Shown here: piece by piece, positions 11,702 to 24,300 of the stretch
Layout: each line of letters begins with the position of its first letter
Position numbering within the stretch: the first letter of the stretch is position 1
Source: Fratercula arctica
Lineage: Eukaryota; Chordata; Aves; Charadriiformes; Alcidae
Direction: 5' to 3'
Length of the DNA: 64,000 nucleotides
NCBI GenBank assembly: GCA_947846985.1
Contig: CANTUZ010000001.1
Coordinates: 40,014,727-40,078,726, forward strand
Made by a program: the position numbers and the translations under genes
Notes under the pieces: generated by a model
Database searches by the model: none
What the model was told of the DNA's origin: nothing
Seen by the model: the letters and a program-made list of their open reading frames with translations, nothing else

Positions 11702-12924
11702 AAAAATTTTTGTTTAAATCCTTTAGTGGGTTTGGCTATTTATATCAATGCAATTTGCAAGGACATACAAAACACTCAGACCACTTTGGTGAAAGCAGTA
11801 TGAAAGTAGAACAGCACAGCCACTGCCAGTTTGTTTCAATGCCAGAACTCAAGACTCTGAGTCCAATCCTGTGGTGTTTCTTTGAGCAAAATTTCTAAAC
11901 TATGTACTTAATAATAACGGGTTTAAAATATCTTGTAGCGATAATTATTTCTAAGACAGTACAAACACTGAAGGGCTTTTTGTTATTACAGTCACACAGC
12001 AATGGAGCTTTCAGCATTGCTGTCATAGAGCTCTTATTAAAATTCAATCCAGCTACTTATCATTCAGTTCTTCAACTGGAAAACCATTAAACAATAAAGA
12101 GAAACATGAGCAGGAAGAAGGATCTATTCCAAATGCTCTTGCATGATCTGCCTTGCCAGGGAAATTACTCTTTGGCCTCCGTGTACTTGGCTTGCTAGTT
12201 CTTTGCAGCTTTCATTTCTATAAAATGAATAGTGTCTCACTGCCATGTGGAAATAGATGGACACAAATGAAAAAAAAAAAACAACCCTATTTTTTAAATA
12301 ATTATCAAATTAAACTTTTTCAACTTACAAAACAAATTATATTAGGATTTGATTTTAGGATTCTGCTGAAATTACTGATTTAGAATTCAGGATTTCTCTT
12401 CAGGTCTTGGACGTTTCCCAGAAGAGACAAAGAAAGATAATGTGAAATGCTTACAACATATGCAAAGTTAATCAGACACTGATTTTCTATGTATTTTAAA
12501 TGCAAAAGCCTATGAGGGTCTTATTTGTGTGACAGCAGAAGCATCCACAATTATAATAGGTTGTATCAACTTTCCTCCTCTTTTCTCAAAATATGGATTC
12601 CCCCTCCCAACCATTTTCCCTTAAGTAAAACAAAATGTAAGAAAAGCAATTAATACATGGTTCCAAGTGTATGAACAAATGATTCCACACTGCTAACATA
12701 CTGTTCAGATAATCCTACTGGTAAATACAAGTATCAGGACACTGGGATAAATATAGTATTTGTCCAATCCTTCAGTAAATTCTGATTATATTCTCTTCCT
12801 CTGTCCCTGCTTACTTGCAAGATTCCCTCCCTCTCTCCCTGTCTCCATCCTTCCCTACCTCACTCTTGCTGGTTTTTCCTCCTTCCTTCCATTCCTTTTT
12901 GGAAGTTTTAAAGGGAAAGAAGGA

Positions 12925-12961
12925 AACAAACAAACAAACACCAACTCAAACAAACAAACAA
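12925..12961 (+). repeat. (AAAC)n simple repeat
   Basis: Two short runs of tandem AAAC units are separated by a CCAACTC interruption. Confidence 0.85.
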
Positions 12962-13032
12962 AATTAAAAACCCCCAACCAAAAAACCCAGCAGAAACCTT
13001 CAGGAACAATTTGTTTTAATCTATATCAACTA

Positions 13033-13060
13033 AAAAACAAAACAAAACAAAACAAAACAA
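13033..13060 (+). repeat. (AAAAC)n simple repeat
   Basis: About five tandem AAAAC units, ending in CAACAACAC-like sequence. Confidence 0.85.
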
Positions 13061-13839
13061 CAACACAAACAACTAAAAAAGAAATAAATTTTGAATTTCA
13101 GCTGTGATTTTTTGGAAGCTAGATTTCAAAATTTAAACCCTGCAACATCTAAACACTTAAACCCTTTTTTGGAAGAAGCCCAGAGATAGTAGCTTTGGTT
13201 TGGGATTATTTTTTTCTTACTTTTAGCATATCCATCCCCATTTCAGCCTAGAAAATAGTATTTTTTCTCCACTATTCATGCACATTAAGCTTTTTATGTG
13301 ACTATTGCCTGACCTTTTGTGTCTTAAGTCCTGAGAACAGCACATATAGTATGAAATCCTAACATTGTCACAGCATAAAAAAACAATAGCCCTTATCATC
13401 TGAGGCAGGAGAAAGCTAGTGTGCAACTTTCAAGCTTGGGCTGAGAATCTATTTAAAAAGAATCAGGCTGTAATAAGCTGTGCAAAAATAACCCCAAGCA
13501 GACCCCAAGACTAAGGAGAAAGAAGCCCTCAACCACCAGCATTGAACTCTTCCCAGTGAAGAACTTGGGATACCAGGGACACCACTACCTCTCTGTTTGA
13601 GGAAGATATGCTGTCAACCTTAGGACGCAGAGGGACATCAGCAGGGTGAGCAGAAAGACCAGAAAAGAGAGTTACACAAGTGACATAATGTTGGGTATGT
13701 GCAACAGACAACACGGTCAAGAAAAACTGATGAAAACATCTTTCAACCACTGGAAGAAGCCTCACATTTTCAGGCCTCAGTTCTTCTAAGGAACTGTAAT
13801 TATCCTGACATCTGCTAGAAGGGTTACATGGCAGGGGAA

Positions 13840-14790
13840 TCTCTCAAGAACTTCAAAGAAAATTTGTTGATGTAGCTGACTGATGAGCCAGCTAGGGAAG
13901 TTGCTAAGCTGCACCTGTTATTCATAAATATCATTTATTCAGTGTATGAAGATTGATGGCAGTCTTGGTAGCAGCAACCATAGGTCAAAGGACTAGCAAA
14001 AAAGTATATATAAAAAGCTAAGTTTTTGCCTTGATCTTTACTGTTAAGTTTTGCCTTCAGACCTTGAAGGTTGTTGATCCTAGTGTTGGATTCTAGGTTA
14101 GTGAAGCATTACCTATGTTAGAGGAGGATTCCATCAGGGATCACTGAGTTGATTTGGAAAAAAAAGATGGACTGCATTCCAGGGTGGTGAGGAAGCTGGA
14201 AGATGCCATTGCAAGAAACAGTGTCATATTGTCTTTTGGTCATGGAGACTGGAGGATGTTTCTGATGATTAGAAATATGCAAATATCATACCTATCTTAA
14301 AGAGGGCAATGATCAGAGAAGCTACATTCTGGTCGGCCTAACCTCAGCCGACAGGAAAATCAAAGAGCAGATATATCAGAACCCATTCCCAAGGACCTGA
14401 AGCAATTATGGACAAAATACGACTGGATTAAGCAAAGCGAAATCACATGTGACAAACCTGATAGCTTTCAGGGATGAGACAACAAGTTTTGTGTACAAAA
14501 GGAGAGGAGTGGGTGTTGCATACTCTGACTTAGCAAGGCCTTCAACAAGGTCTCCTATAGTAACCTTATAGCCAAAGTTGTGAAATAAGAGCATAGAAAT
14601 TTGCCTGGGAAACAGGCTTTGGGGGCCTGGTGAATAAGAAATCAATTAGTCTTTCTCATGGGTCAATACTGAGTTCAATATTGTTTAATGTATTTATTAA
14701 CAACCCAAACTGTGAGACGGAGTGTACTCTTAGCATATTTGAAGATGAAAGCAAACTCATCAGAATGGTCCATATACTGAAGGGCAGGAC
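13840..14790 (+). mobile_element. Ancient CR1 LINE body (plus), endonuclease to RT
   Basis: Read on the plus strand, the block preserves the order of CR1 ORF2: the end of the endonuclease (GCAGTCTTGGTAGCAGCAACCATAG, the GSLG-SDH block, broken by substitutions), then RT words including a PDG-like start (GATGGACTGCATTCC), a GGCCTAACCTCAGC word (the RPVSLTS block), a TCATGGGTCAATACTGAGTTC word (the PQGSVLGP block) and TTTGAAGATGAAAGCAAACTC (the FADDTKL block, D to E changed). Both ends are eroded; the linker between endonuclease and RT is partly deleted. All frames are broken by stops and indels. It is among the oldest CR1 copies here. Confidence 0.7.
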
Positions 14791-15748
14791 GTCAGCAAAA
14801 TATGAATGCCATTTCATGGGGCGGGGGGAAGATATTCCTAGAGCCCGAGAGTATTAATTTTATATATTACAAAGGACCTTCTGCAAACATAGGAGATCTT
14901 AAATTTTCTTGGAAAAAGAGGAGAGAGAGCACAAAAGCCCTTTTAAAGATTGAATGTAAAGCAATGTAAACATGAGGATTCTTGCATCCTTTTTGTAAAA
15001 ATGAACTCATTAAAGCCCAACATTTCATTAGCTGATGAAATAATTATATCTTCTCCATTAATTTAAAAATCTTTTTGTTGAATCATTAATATTATTGTAT
15101 ATATCTGACTTTTTTGCTCTCTGGGATGTTAGGAAAGAGTCATGCCATAAAAATACAGCTTCGTTTATTTCAGTAAATATATGCTGCGTTCTGTACAACA
15201 GGTAAAAGATGTAAGAACACTGGCATAATCTATCAGTGAAGGAGAATGTAAAAATATCAGAGTAGGAAACAAATCTGCCTTTCAGTGTTGTTATATAGAT
15301 CCTAAAGAAAAACCCTACTGAGGTTTTGTATTTCAAAGTATTCACCTACTACCATCATTCTTAATTTCATAAATGACCCTTCTGTGTTACGGAATATTTG
15401 CCAGATGTATTATATGCACCCCGATCGCAGCATTCCTTCATACTAAACCCTTTACTCTGAGGGAATTTAAACTCACAACACACATCTACCTGCAAAATTC
15501 TCTAAATACTAGATTATAGACTTTGCTTCTCAGTGCTGTGCCATGTTGACATGCATGTGATCAGTGCTTTGGTAAGAGTATAGAAGATTCTACTTGCAAG
15601 CAAGGGGAGAAATTTAAACATCTCTGTGCTGAACATTTTGTAGCCCATAAAGACGGCATAGTTCAGCATAATGAATATGAACATGAACTGATAATATAAA
15701 TTAATATTAAATATAAAATTAATTTCACCTCTTTAAAAATATGTATGC
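14791..15748. other. AT-rich unique sequence, no gene seen
   Basis: No coding or repeat-family signal recognised. The right edge is the 5-bp target site of the LTR that follows. Confidence 0.5.
15744..15748 (+). repeat. Target-site duplication, left copy (TATGC)
   Basis: Identical to 16532-16536 and immediately outside the LTR terminus. Confidence 0.85.
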
Positions 15749-16531
15749 TGTCATGGTTCAGGCTGGACTGGCCACAATATAAATGAATGACAGGTGCTCT
15801 CTTTTAACCTCTCTCTTGCCTCCCAGAAGAGAAGGGAGAGAGAATAAGGGAGAGAGACTTATGGGTTGAAAAGAAACTAAAATTACTTTACTGAAATATT
15901 AATAATAAAAAGAAAATATAACGATATCAGTAAGAGCATAATGAAATATATACTATATATATATACAAAACAGTATCAAGCTTCCAGGATGATGACCGCA
16001 TCATTGGCAGACATGGGAAAATCCCAGACTGGACTCAGTGGTGGACAGGAACTGGATTCTGGATCTGGATTCAGGAACGCATGGATCAGGATCACAGGCA
16101 GATGAACAGACAGAGTCCTCCTTGGATGCTGGCCCTTGAAGAAAGAGGCTGAGCCCTTTGATCCCTCAGCTTTTATACTGAGCATGGTGCAGATGGGATG
16201 GAATACCCTGTTGGTCAGGTTTGGGTCACCTGTCCTGTCTACTCCTCCCCACAGGTGTGACCTCTCTATGCTCTTCCGCTTCCAGCCCTCCAACTTGGTA
16301 CACACAAAGTTAGCTGACCTTGGTTGTTATGGCAATAAGTATAAGCAAGAGCCTCTCTGCTTACCATTCCTTGTCATTAACTGTAAACATCAGATGTTGT
16401 CATTCTGAAAGCAGACACTGTCTGCAAAATACGCTGTTAATTTCAGAGAGTGCAGTCAGATAGAAGAGACTTAACTGAAAGGTAAAATTACTAAAAAGAA
16501 AATTGGTTCTGTTCTACCTCAAACCAGGACA
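15749..16531 (-). mobile_element. Solo LTR of an avian ERVL-type endogenous retrovirus
   Basis: On the minus strand the unit starts TGTCCTGGTTTGAGG (at 16531) and ends CTGAACCATGACA (at 15749), so it has the TG...CA termini of an LTR. It is 783 bp long. It is flanked on both sides by the same 5-bp word TATGC (15744-15748 and 16532-16536), which fits the 5-bp duplication of ERVL/class III elements. A TATAAAA box sits at 16171-16177 (minus). The promoter, GATCC/CTGGA-rich leader and AATTTTAC-type words match an LTR family I recognise from many bird contigs. There is no internal gag/pol, so it is a solo LTR formed by LTR-LTR recombination. The 109-codon frame inside is LTR sequence. Confidence 0.9.
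16171..16177 (-). promoter_or_regulatory. TATA box of the solo LTR
   Basis: TATAAAA on the minus strand lies about 355 bp inside the LTR's 5' end (16531), in the expected U3 position, within a CAGTATAAAAGCTGAGGG context. Activity of this copy is unknown. Confidence 0.6.
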
Positions 16532-16536
16532 TATGC
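16532..16536 (+). repeat. Target-site duplication, right copy (TATGC)
   Basis: Identical to 15744-15748 and immediately outside the LTR terminus. Confidence 0.85.
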
Positions 16537-19500
16537 ACATGGAGAAGCAATGAAAATAAAATGAAGAATCTATTGATTGAGTTTTCTAGGTTTTGTTTGC
16601 TTTAATTAATGGTATACAACAGGTGAAGTGAACTGAAGGAACTAACTCTAAATTGTTAAAATCCTATTAGGAACAAATAATTATAGAATTTGGCTCCATT
16701 TTTATCCATCCAGGGCATAGAAGGACTAAGAAGAAAAAAAAAATAACCAGACATCCAAAATGCATGTGGTTTATTGAAGTAATAAAGTTAGCAACACGTA
16801 GAAGGTTGGCTGCTTTTGAAGTACTGGTAGAATGAAATCCCAGGAGTGGCATGAAGCTGAAAGTGATCTTTTATTATTATTATTTGGTTTTGTTTTTTAG
16901 GGAGTGAAGGGATATTGTGGTTTTTGCCATTCATAGTTGCTAAAATAAACATACCAGTGATGACTGCAGTGAATTTTATCTTGGAACAATTTTTTTTGGC
17001 ACATTTATCTAATAGTACCTTCTTGGGAAAACGACCTGATTCTTTCCTGTTGTGGATTACTGCCCTTCAGCTTCCTTTTAGTCCTTCCTTTGGTCCACCA
17101 GAAATTTATCTAGTGTATGATTGATAAATACATTCTAACATTTTGTTCTAACTCTGTAGAAGAGACTGACAGTAAAGCTGCTTGTTTGTGCAACTAAAAA
17201 TATCCTCCAGCAGAGTGGGAAAATTAGTTTTATATTTCCTCTTCTGTTACTGTCAGAGCACTCAGTTGCTATTTGTGTGGCTGTTTTCAAGAAAGTTTTT
17301 TTTTTAATAGGAAGTAGAACCTATATGTCAGTAAACTCAATAATTTCAGAATTCTGAAGAATAAATTTAACAATAACTTTTAGAAAGTAAGTATCTATAG
17401 AAAAGGAACTGCTTGTGTCAATGAAATAGGGGATTCTTAATTTTAGGTAGTGGTCTGGCCTAAAACATATGCAAAATGTGAAATTATCCTTACTTCATTT
17501 GTGAGCAAGAAATCTCTTTTCAAGAACCATTGACATATGCTAGCAGACTGTTAGATGATAATGTATATCCCTGTAAGCATAAATCCAATATAGCTGAAGC
17601 ATTCATATGAAAATAATACTATAATGTGTAAATAAAATAGCATAATAAAAGTATATCAAAGTCATCCTTAATAAAGAAGATCAACTCAGTTGTCTCTAAA
17701 AACCATACCAGGGGATATAGATCAGCTTCATATATATACAAGTTCTGTTTTATAGTCAAAAAAACATACGGCCTCCCAGAATCATCCAGAAGCTGCAGAT
17801 CAGTGAAAAGTCATAGAACTATCTGCTTTTAGCAGATTCTTTGTACCTTTACAAACCCATTAACTGAAAAATATGCAATGACAATATTTTTCCTTTTGAC
17901 TGTATGTGTTGTCCATAGAAAGTGGTTGTTGTGTAATATAAAAGGGCCTCAGTTAAACATGGATGACCATCCTATTCATCCTAAGAAAAGTGATATTTGA
18001 TCCTTACTCTAACAAATATAACTTATACTCTTAGACACACTCTAACAAATATAACTTATACTCTTAGACACCCAAAAGCTGAGAGATGGTTTTCCTCTAA
18101 AAAAATTCTGAAACTTCCATTCATTTATACAGATACTTAGGCATGATGTGTCTCTAATTCCCCTTTTAAATCATTAAGATCCATAGTAGGTTTTATATGT
18201 AATTTGATTTTGATTAATACAACATTATAAGAGAATATAGGTGAAAAAACAAACAAACATATATTCAGATATAGTTATGATATAGATGACATTGCAAGGT
18301 CCTTTCCAGCTATGTTTCTACAATAATTTTATCTCACTGCATGTGTTATAGGTTCAACTATAGTTATGCAAGATCAATAATGAAAGATTTTTGTTCATTA
18401 ATACATTAAAAGAATAGATAATTTAAACAGTGTTTATTTTTAATTCCTTTATATAAAATCAAGGAATCGTATGAAATTCAGGGATGGTTTGGGAATATTA
18501 TGGTACATGACGTGTGAACACAGTTTTAATACCTTAGAGATATATTTCATCTCATAGTAATTAAATCAAGCATTTATTTAAAGGTTAAAAAGAATACTTC
18601 TAGACTATACTTAGCTAAGTCTTATGCAAATAGATAAGTAAAAAAAAAAAAAAAAAGGTAAAAGAATACAAACACATTATTCAACTCCAACAGAAAAAGC
18701 AATAATAAATACCACCTCCAGTGACTTGAGATAAAAAGTATAAATTGTCAAATTCCTGGTAGAAAAATTATTGGCCACTCTGCCAAACTGGAAGCAATCA
18801 ACAATAAGAAGCATCATGCTTTAAGGATCATTTTGCTTCCTTGTGACTTTAAGTAAATACAATTTTATGTTTCATCTTTGTCCTTCGTTTATGTGCATAA
18901 GGTGTAGACTAGATTTTCTACCAATTCTATTAGTAAGAGTGAACTGGGTGTATGGATTTCTGCCAATTTTCTACCACCCTTGTCTTTTTTTGGTTGATTT
19001 ATTTGAGAATTATATGCATCACAAAGAGAGTGCTCCTCTAATGCTTATCTTACTTTTATTTACCTCATTCCTTAGGACTAGTCTGTGTACTACTAGAGAC
19101 TTGGGGATGAAGAATTCATAAAATACCTCAAAGACATATAAAAAAATTATGGATAAAGGTATCTTTGTCCTCACTGATTCTACTTCATCTTTTTCTTTCC
19201 ACTTTTCTCATAAAACATAAATAACTTTGTTTAAAAAATCCAAATAAAATACTATTGCTCATCATAAACATAATTTTATGATTATGTTTCTCTCTGATTT
19301 TTTGCTGTGTTTCATGGGCTATTTTTGGTTTAAATATTTACAGTATCCCCTAATATATAATAACTTTCTAACTGTTAAGATACCGTAATATTAACTAGAG
19401 CTTCACAGAAACAGGGAAATTAAACAAACATGTAAGAATGAAAACTTTTCAAAAAATCAGCTTGTTTTATTCTGTAATGACTTGTTAGGTTAATGAAGAA

Positions 19501-19789
19501 GACATTTAAGATAAGAAATGTTCCAGCAGTGGAATCTGTTAATCTCTTGTAAAAATGTTGAATATATGATCTTTTTCCTCTCTTTCATGATCAGAGAAGA
19601 AACAACAGTATATTTGAAACTGTGAGAAAGTCTAATATCCTAAATCTTTGTCAGTGGAATGGAGTGAAGACCTGATCAGATTACCTGATACTGTTTAATT
19701 ATCCTACGCACTTATTTAATTATCTAGTGCTTTCTTAAAATTTGGAAATAATTTATGAAGTGACTTTGGTTTTTACAAAGTAGACAGAT
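16537..19789. other. AT-rich unique sequence, no gene seen
   Basis: About 3.2 kb without recognised repeats beyond short A/T runs (for example an A run near 18,640-18,656) and a 33-bp tandem duplication at 18,006-18,071. No frame shows conserved protein motifs. Confidence 0.55.
18006..18071 (+). repeat. Perfect 33-bp tandem duplication
   Basis: The unit beginning ACTCTAACAAATATAAC and ending CTCTTAGACAC occurs twice back to back (18,006-18,038 and 18,039-18,071) with no mismatch. Confidence 0.95.
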
Positions 19790-20095
19790 GAACCACTTCT
19801 AAGGCCAGAAGGGATTATTAAATCATTTATTCTGGCTGCCTATATACTGTAGGTCATAGAATTCCTCTAATATTTAACTTTGTGTTTTAGCTTAAAATCT
19901 CTCTCAAGAATGCACCCAGTCATGACTTGAAGATTTCAATACAGGACTTCCCTTTGATAATTGGTAAAAAATGCATTCATTACTTAAAATAGAATAAAAC
20001 TTTTTTTGTAAGTCTGCTCTACTGATGGTCTATTATCTCACATTTATTTTGAATGTTAGCCATTTTGGTGTCACTAATGGGGACAACTGAGCTAC
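19790..20095 (-). mobile_element. Ancient amniote-type CR1 3' relic
   Basis: The antisense words run in the same order as the 3' end of CR1 subfamilies shared with turtles and crocodilians: GGCCAGAAGGGATTATTA, then ATCATTTATTCTGGCTGCC, then TAGGTCATAGAATTCC, then AGTCATGACTTGAAGATTTC, then an ATTGGTAAAAAATGCATTCA word. This differs from the TATGATTC-tailed young avian CR1s. Divergence is high and the right boundary is vague. Confidence 0.6.
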
Positions 20096-20349
20096 ATGTA
20101 TTTGGTTTTGACTGATAAATATTCTATAAGTGAAAAGTAAATTTTCAGGAAGAATTATCTTGCTCACAGGTTTGTTTTATTTTGTTTGGGTTTTGTTGTT
20201 TGTTTTGGGTTTTTTTTAGAATACTAGCACTCCAAAAATCTAAGTAATTTTTGTGCTTTGATTTCTCATTGTATAGGTTTATATCCATTTAACCCCAGAG
20301 TGGTTTCCAACTCTGTATTTGAAACTGAAGGTGAGTTTGGAGGAAGAGG

Positions 20350-21310
20350 TGATGTGAAACTCCCCTCTCACATGTGCCCTGGTTAGCCGAGACTCCAGCT
20401 CCTGATGGAATCACCTGACAGCCTGCAACACCTGCTCCAAAACTGAAGTTTACCTGAAAAAGGAACTTCTACATGTGGGCACAAAGCAAGTGAAGGTACT
20501 TCAGGGAAGCTGAAAACTTTATTGTCTAAGTAGATATAACTGTAGTCAGGACTTGGTTTTGGCCCTCTTCTATGGGTTTCGAGGGACTGCTAGGCTTATG
20601 ATAAGGAAGACGAGAGAACAAGAATCTTAGATATAGTGAAAGAAAAATGTCCGCTTCCTACCACCAAATTAACTGGGCAAAATAATGACTCTTGTTATGT
20701 GTTGACCACAGTGAGAAGAGCCTAGTCCTGTAAGGAAGCAGCAAGGGCAAGCTGCTCCGTTAGGGAAGGCAATCTGAGAGCTGTAGGTGAAAAGAGATGG
20801 GCAGAGCAGTGGCCTCATTGATAAGCGGTCAAGAAGGTAAGTCAGTAAATCCAGGTCAGGATCAGATCCAGAGATAGAGTTCAGGGTCAGGTACAGATCA
20901 GTGGTCACCTGGAAAGCCAGGAAGCCATGTCAGAAGGTCAGGATCAGAGTCAGGGTCACGAGGGTATGAGACCAGACATTGACATACCTGTGTCACACCT
21001 GTGTCACAAGTGGGGCCAAGAAGGAGAGCCTCAGCTTCAAACGGCTCCATAAGGAGCTCCAGAAGCAAGCCCTCATTTCTAGCTTTACTTGGTTTTGTGG
21101 TGTGTTTTTTTTCACAGGAGCTCTTATCTGCAAGGAAACTGGCCTCGGGCTCAGCCAGCCAAACACCTACAAGGAGGGGGTGCACTCAGGATCCTGGCAA
21201 ATATTCTTTAATTCCAGTCAAATCAAGACTCAGAAACTTAATTTCACCAGGGTCGTACGCAGCAGTCCAAATCATTGAGCTCCAACCCTGCCTCAGTTCC
21301 TGTCATCTTA
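20350..21310 (-). mobile_element. Candidate LTR or retroviral fragment, minus orientation
   Basis: A GC-richer block stands out in AT-rich DNA. On the minus strand it has a long run of CTGACCCTGAA/CTGATCCTGAC-type words (about 20,840-20,960), similar in style to LTR leader sequence, and an AATAAA signal at 20,518-20,523. A TCACACCTGTGTCACA repeat lies near 20,990-21,008. I find no TG...CA ends with matching duplication and no TATA box in the expected place, and I cannot name the family. It could be an older LTR, a processed transcript, or unique GC-rich DNA. Several overlapping 80-107-codon frames appear because stops are scarce in GC-rich DNA; none has a recognised domain. Confidence 0.35.
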
Positions 21311-24300
21311 ACTCATTGAGTTAAATACTATTCTCAAAATTGTTTCAGCATCTGAAGTTAGGCAGTGGTGCACAAGTGTTATGAGTGGATTATAATGTTG
21401 TTTATTTATCACCTCTTTTTTTTTTTTTTTTTTTTTACCCTAATAATTCCAAAAATAATCTAGCTATGAAAAGTCAAGATTTGGAGATCAGGTATGTATC
21501 CAGCACAGGTTGATTGTGTAATAGGAATGTTAATGTGAATAACTAGAAAAATCATGATGAAATAGCTTTATCAAGACATTCCCTCCCACTGTCCTTTTTC
21601 CTTTCCATTATGCAGACTATGCAGAATGTGTGAATATATAGGTGATAAATGTGAAAGAAATACAAGAATCATGTGGGACTAGTACGGTTAGTACTTCAGG
21701 TAGTAATTTTTAGATACAAAGAAGGTTGACTGCCTCATCATTCTCTACGTTGGACATTTGAACAAATCATACACTGCAGACACCAGTCTTCCATGGGATC
21801 AAATGTGAATGTAGGTGCTTAATTTTAAGCATTTTCTATACTTTGCTCTTAGTGATTTATTCAAGTTCAGAAAAGACTACTGTGACAAAAAGAGTAAAAT
21901 TATATGCCCTATTTAAGTCATTGTTACTGGTTTTGTTCTCACAAGGAGCATAAGTACAGCTGATCACTCCCAGACTTTTATAAAAAAAACACAGTGATGG
22001 TTCAATAACCTTCCTAAAATTGTTAAATCTGTTGTACTATTTGCAAATACTAAATAAATGCTAGTTTGACATCTGGTTAATAACTAAGACACTCGGGGTG
22101 GGGGGAAAGCATGCAAGTTATGTCTCTTTCATATTCCCTGTTATCCTTAGAAAATATTATTATTGCTGAAGATGGGAAAAAATATTTTTTATTGTTTTGT
22201 CTTATTCTGTCTTCCATAAGGCCAGGGCAATTCTGCGAAAGTTATCAGAATAAAATGATTGTCATTACTAGTACCTGGATGGATCCTGTGCTTGATCATA
22301 ATGCAAATGTCATCTATCACTGTCTTCTGTACATTTCTTCCTCCTCATTCTAATTTACTCTGTAGCTCCATTAGACAGTAGGAAAGCAAATTAGTGAACT
22401 GCTCCTAGGTATCTCTAAAAGAATGGTTGTTTCATCAATAATTGGTACCATGGATTTCAAGTTCAAAAGCCATAACCTAATTCTCCTTCCTTTTCAATTT
22501 TTTAACATAAAGAACTGTAAATATTTACAAAACTGTATGGAAATAAGTGGTTCTACTGTTCAGCTGAACAATGAATAATCTTTTTACTTTTTGGTTCATG
22601 AGAGTTCCTGCAAATTGAATATGCTTTGAATCTCAAGTTAGACCAAACATTTAAACAGACAGCAAAGATTAAATGAAACATTTGATATCTGCACATTTTC
22701 TGCTTCAAAAAATAAAGACTATCATTTATGTGAAGCTTATGCCCTTAAAATTGGACCAAGGATGCCTCTCATGGAGAAATGTAGAAAGATTTGTGTATCC
22801 TGCCACACCTTGTTACTTTTCAGAAAGAAACAGTTGTATAATTTCAGTAATAAAAAATATTAAGTCATGACCTTGAAGACATGTGGTGTGGAGTAGCTTC
22901 ATTTACATGCATAAAGCTACTGCACTCTGGAAATTATATGTCTCAGAGAAATTTGGAGTTGTCCGAAACACAGCCAGGGTGTGAGTTTACAAGTACAGTG
23001 TAGATGATTGAGTTCTTGAGGCCTTGAGGTCTGACTTTTTTTCATTTAGCAAAGTACACATACAGCTGAATAATCAGTTCAATCTACTGATGACTTCCCT
23101 TTTGGTCAGTGTAAAGTTCAATGTAACCACGTCTGGCAGTGGAAGATGCACTAAAGAGACAGATGAGTCTTTAACAGACAATTCAACTGAGAACATTTTT
23201 TGTCAGAGTGAGTTGTAAATTCTCTAGACTCTGCTTTGTTTCCAGACAGCAATATGGCTAAATATTTTTTTTTATATATACCAATATGTCTTTAATGATA
23301 CTAGTAGCATTTTTATGAAATGTATCCAATGTGGTCAACAAGTATTGAATCTACCATTTTTTATGCATCAGAAGTCAACCCTGGAACCCTTAGTTTTGAA
23401 TGAAAGCTTATTCATGAAGATTGCTAAAATAGTGTTTTCACTGATATTAATAAAATGTAAGCTGTAATTTAGAACCAGTACTACATGTAACAGCATGCTC
23501 ACTACCCATCCTCACATAAGAGATATTATACCAATATCAGTGCTTTATATATATACAAAATTAGACTTCGTCAGTTTGCTCCCTCTCTTCAGGTTCCTAA
23601 AAAGATTAGTTTGTTTAGGCAGTATTTCTCTCGTGTTTTGTGAGATGATCTAAGATCAGTAGGGATACCTAGATAAGCACAGATAATTGCTCTGGGGCAG
23701 ACATTCTCTGAAGCAAACCTTGCAATGTTTAATTTCCTTGTCCTGTAGGCAAGTAGGAACTGAGTCTTAGTTCCTGTTTCACAAGTCACCGAATTAATTT
23801 TTCATGAGTTTTTACCAGTATAAGATTGCAATTATCCAGGCTTGACTTAGTGTCTTCATTGCAGTATGGGTTCTGGACAAACAGAAATATGTAATTTTTT
23901 TCCTGTGTTGTATTAGCACGTGGTTTCTTTTCACAGTTACAATGCTTGAGAAAATATTATTCTCTGATAATCATAACAGTTGGCTGGTTACTGATATGAG
24001 TTGACCAACAGGTTTTGAACAAAATAAAGAGGAGAATACTTGCACTTGTTGCTTGTAACTGTTGTTACCAGTGGAGACTAGCACTCTTCATAAAAGAATA
24101 ATAGCTGCTTATGTGTATAATGATAACTGACTGCAGCTATTTTTAAATTACTTGTCTTTTGTTTCCCACAGTTAAAAACATAAAAAATAGGTTTATCTTT
24201 TTCTTTCAGGTAGGTCTATGTGCCCTTTTTCGCAATACATCCTTTTCAGCATGCACCAAACACATTGCATAATTGGCATACGTTTCTCTCAGTAGGCATC

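Larger units (their letters stand above)
11702..13839. other. Unique sequence with A-rich and pyrimidine-rich simple repeats
   Basis: No gene seen. A CT-rich patch (about 12,800-12,900) precedes (AAAC)n tracts at about 12,925-12,961. An (AAAAC)n tract lies at about 13,033-13,060. The 115-codon plus frame here is translated simple repeat. Confidence 0.55.

Noticed and set aside
15976..16305. 109-codon minus frame
   Set aside because: It lies wholly within the solo LTR, downstream of its TATA box, and has no retroviral or host domain.
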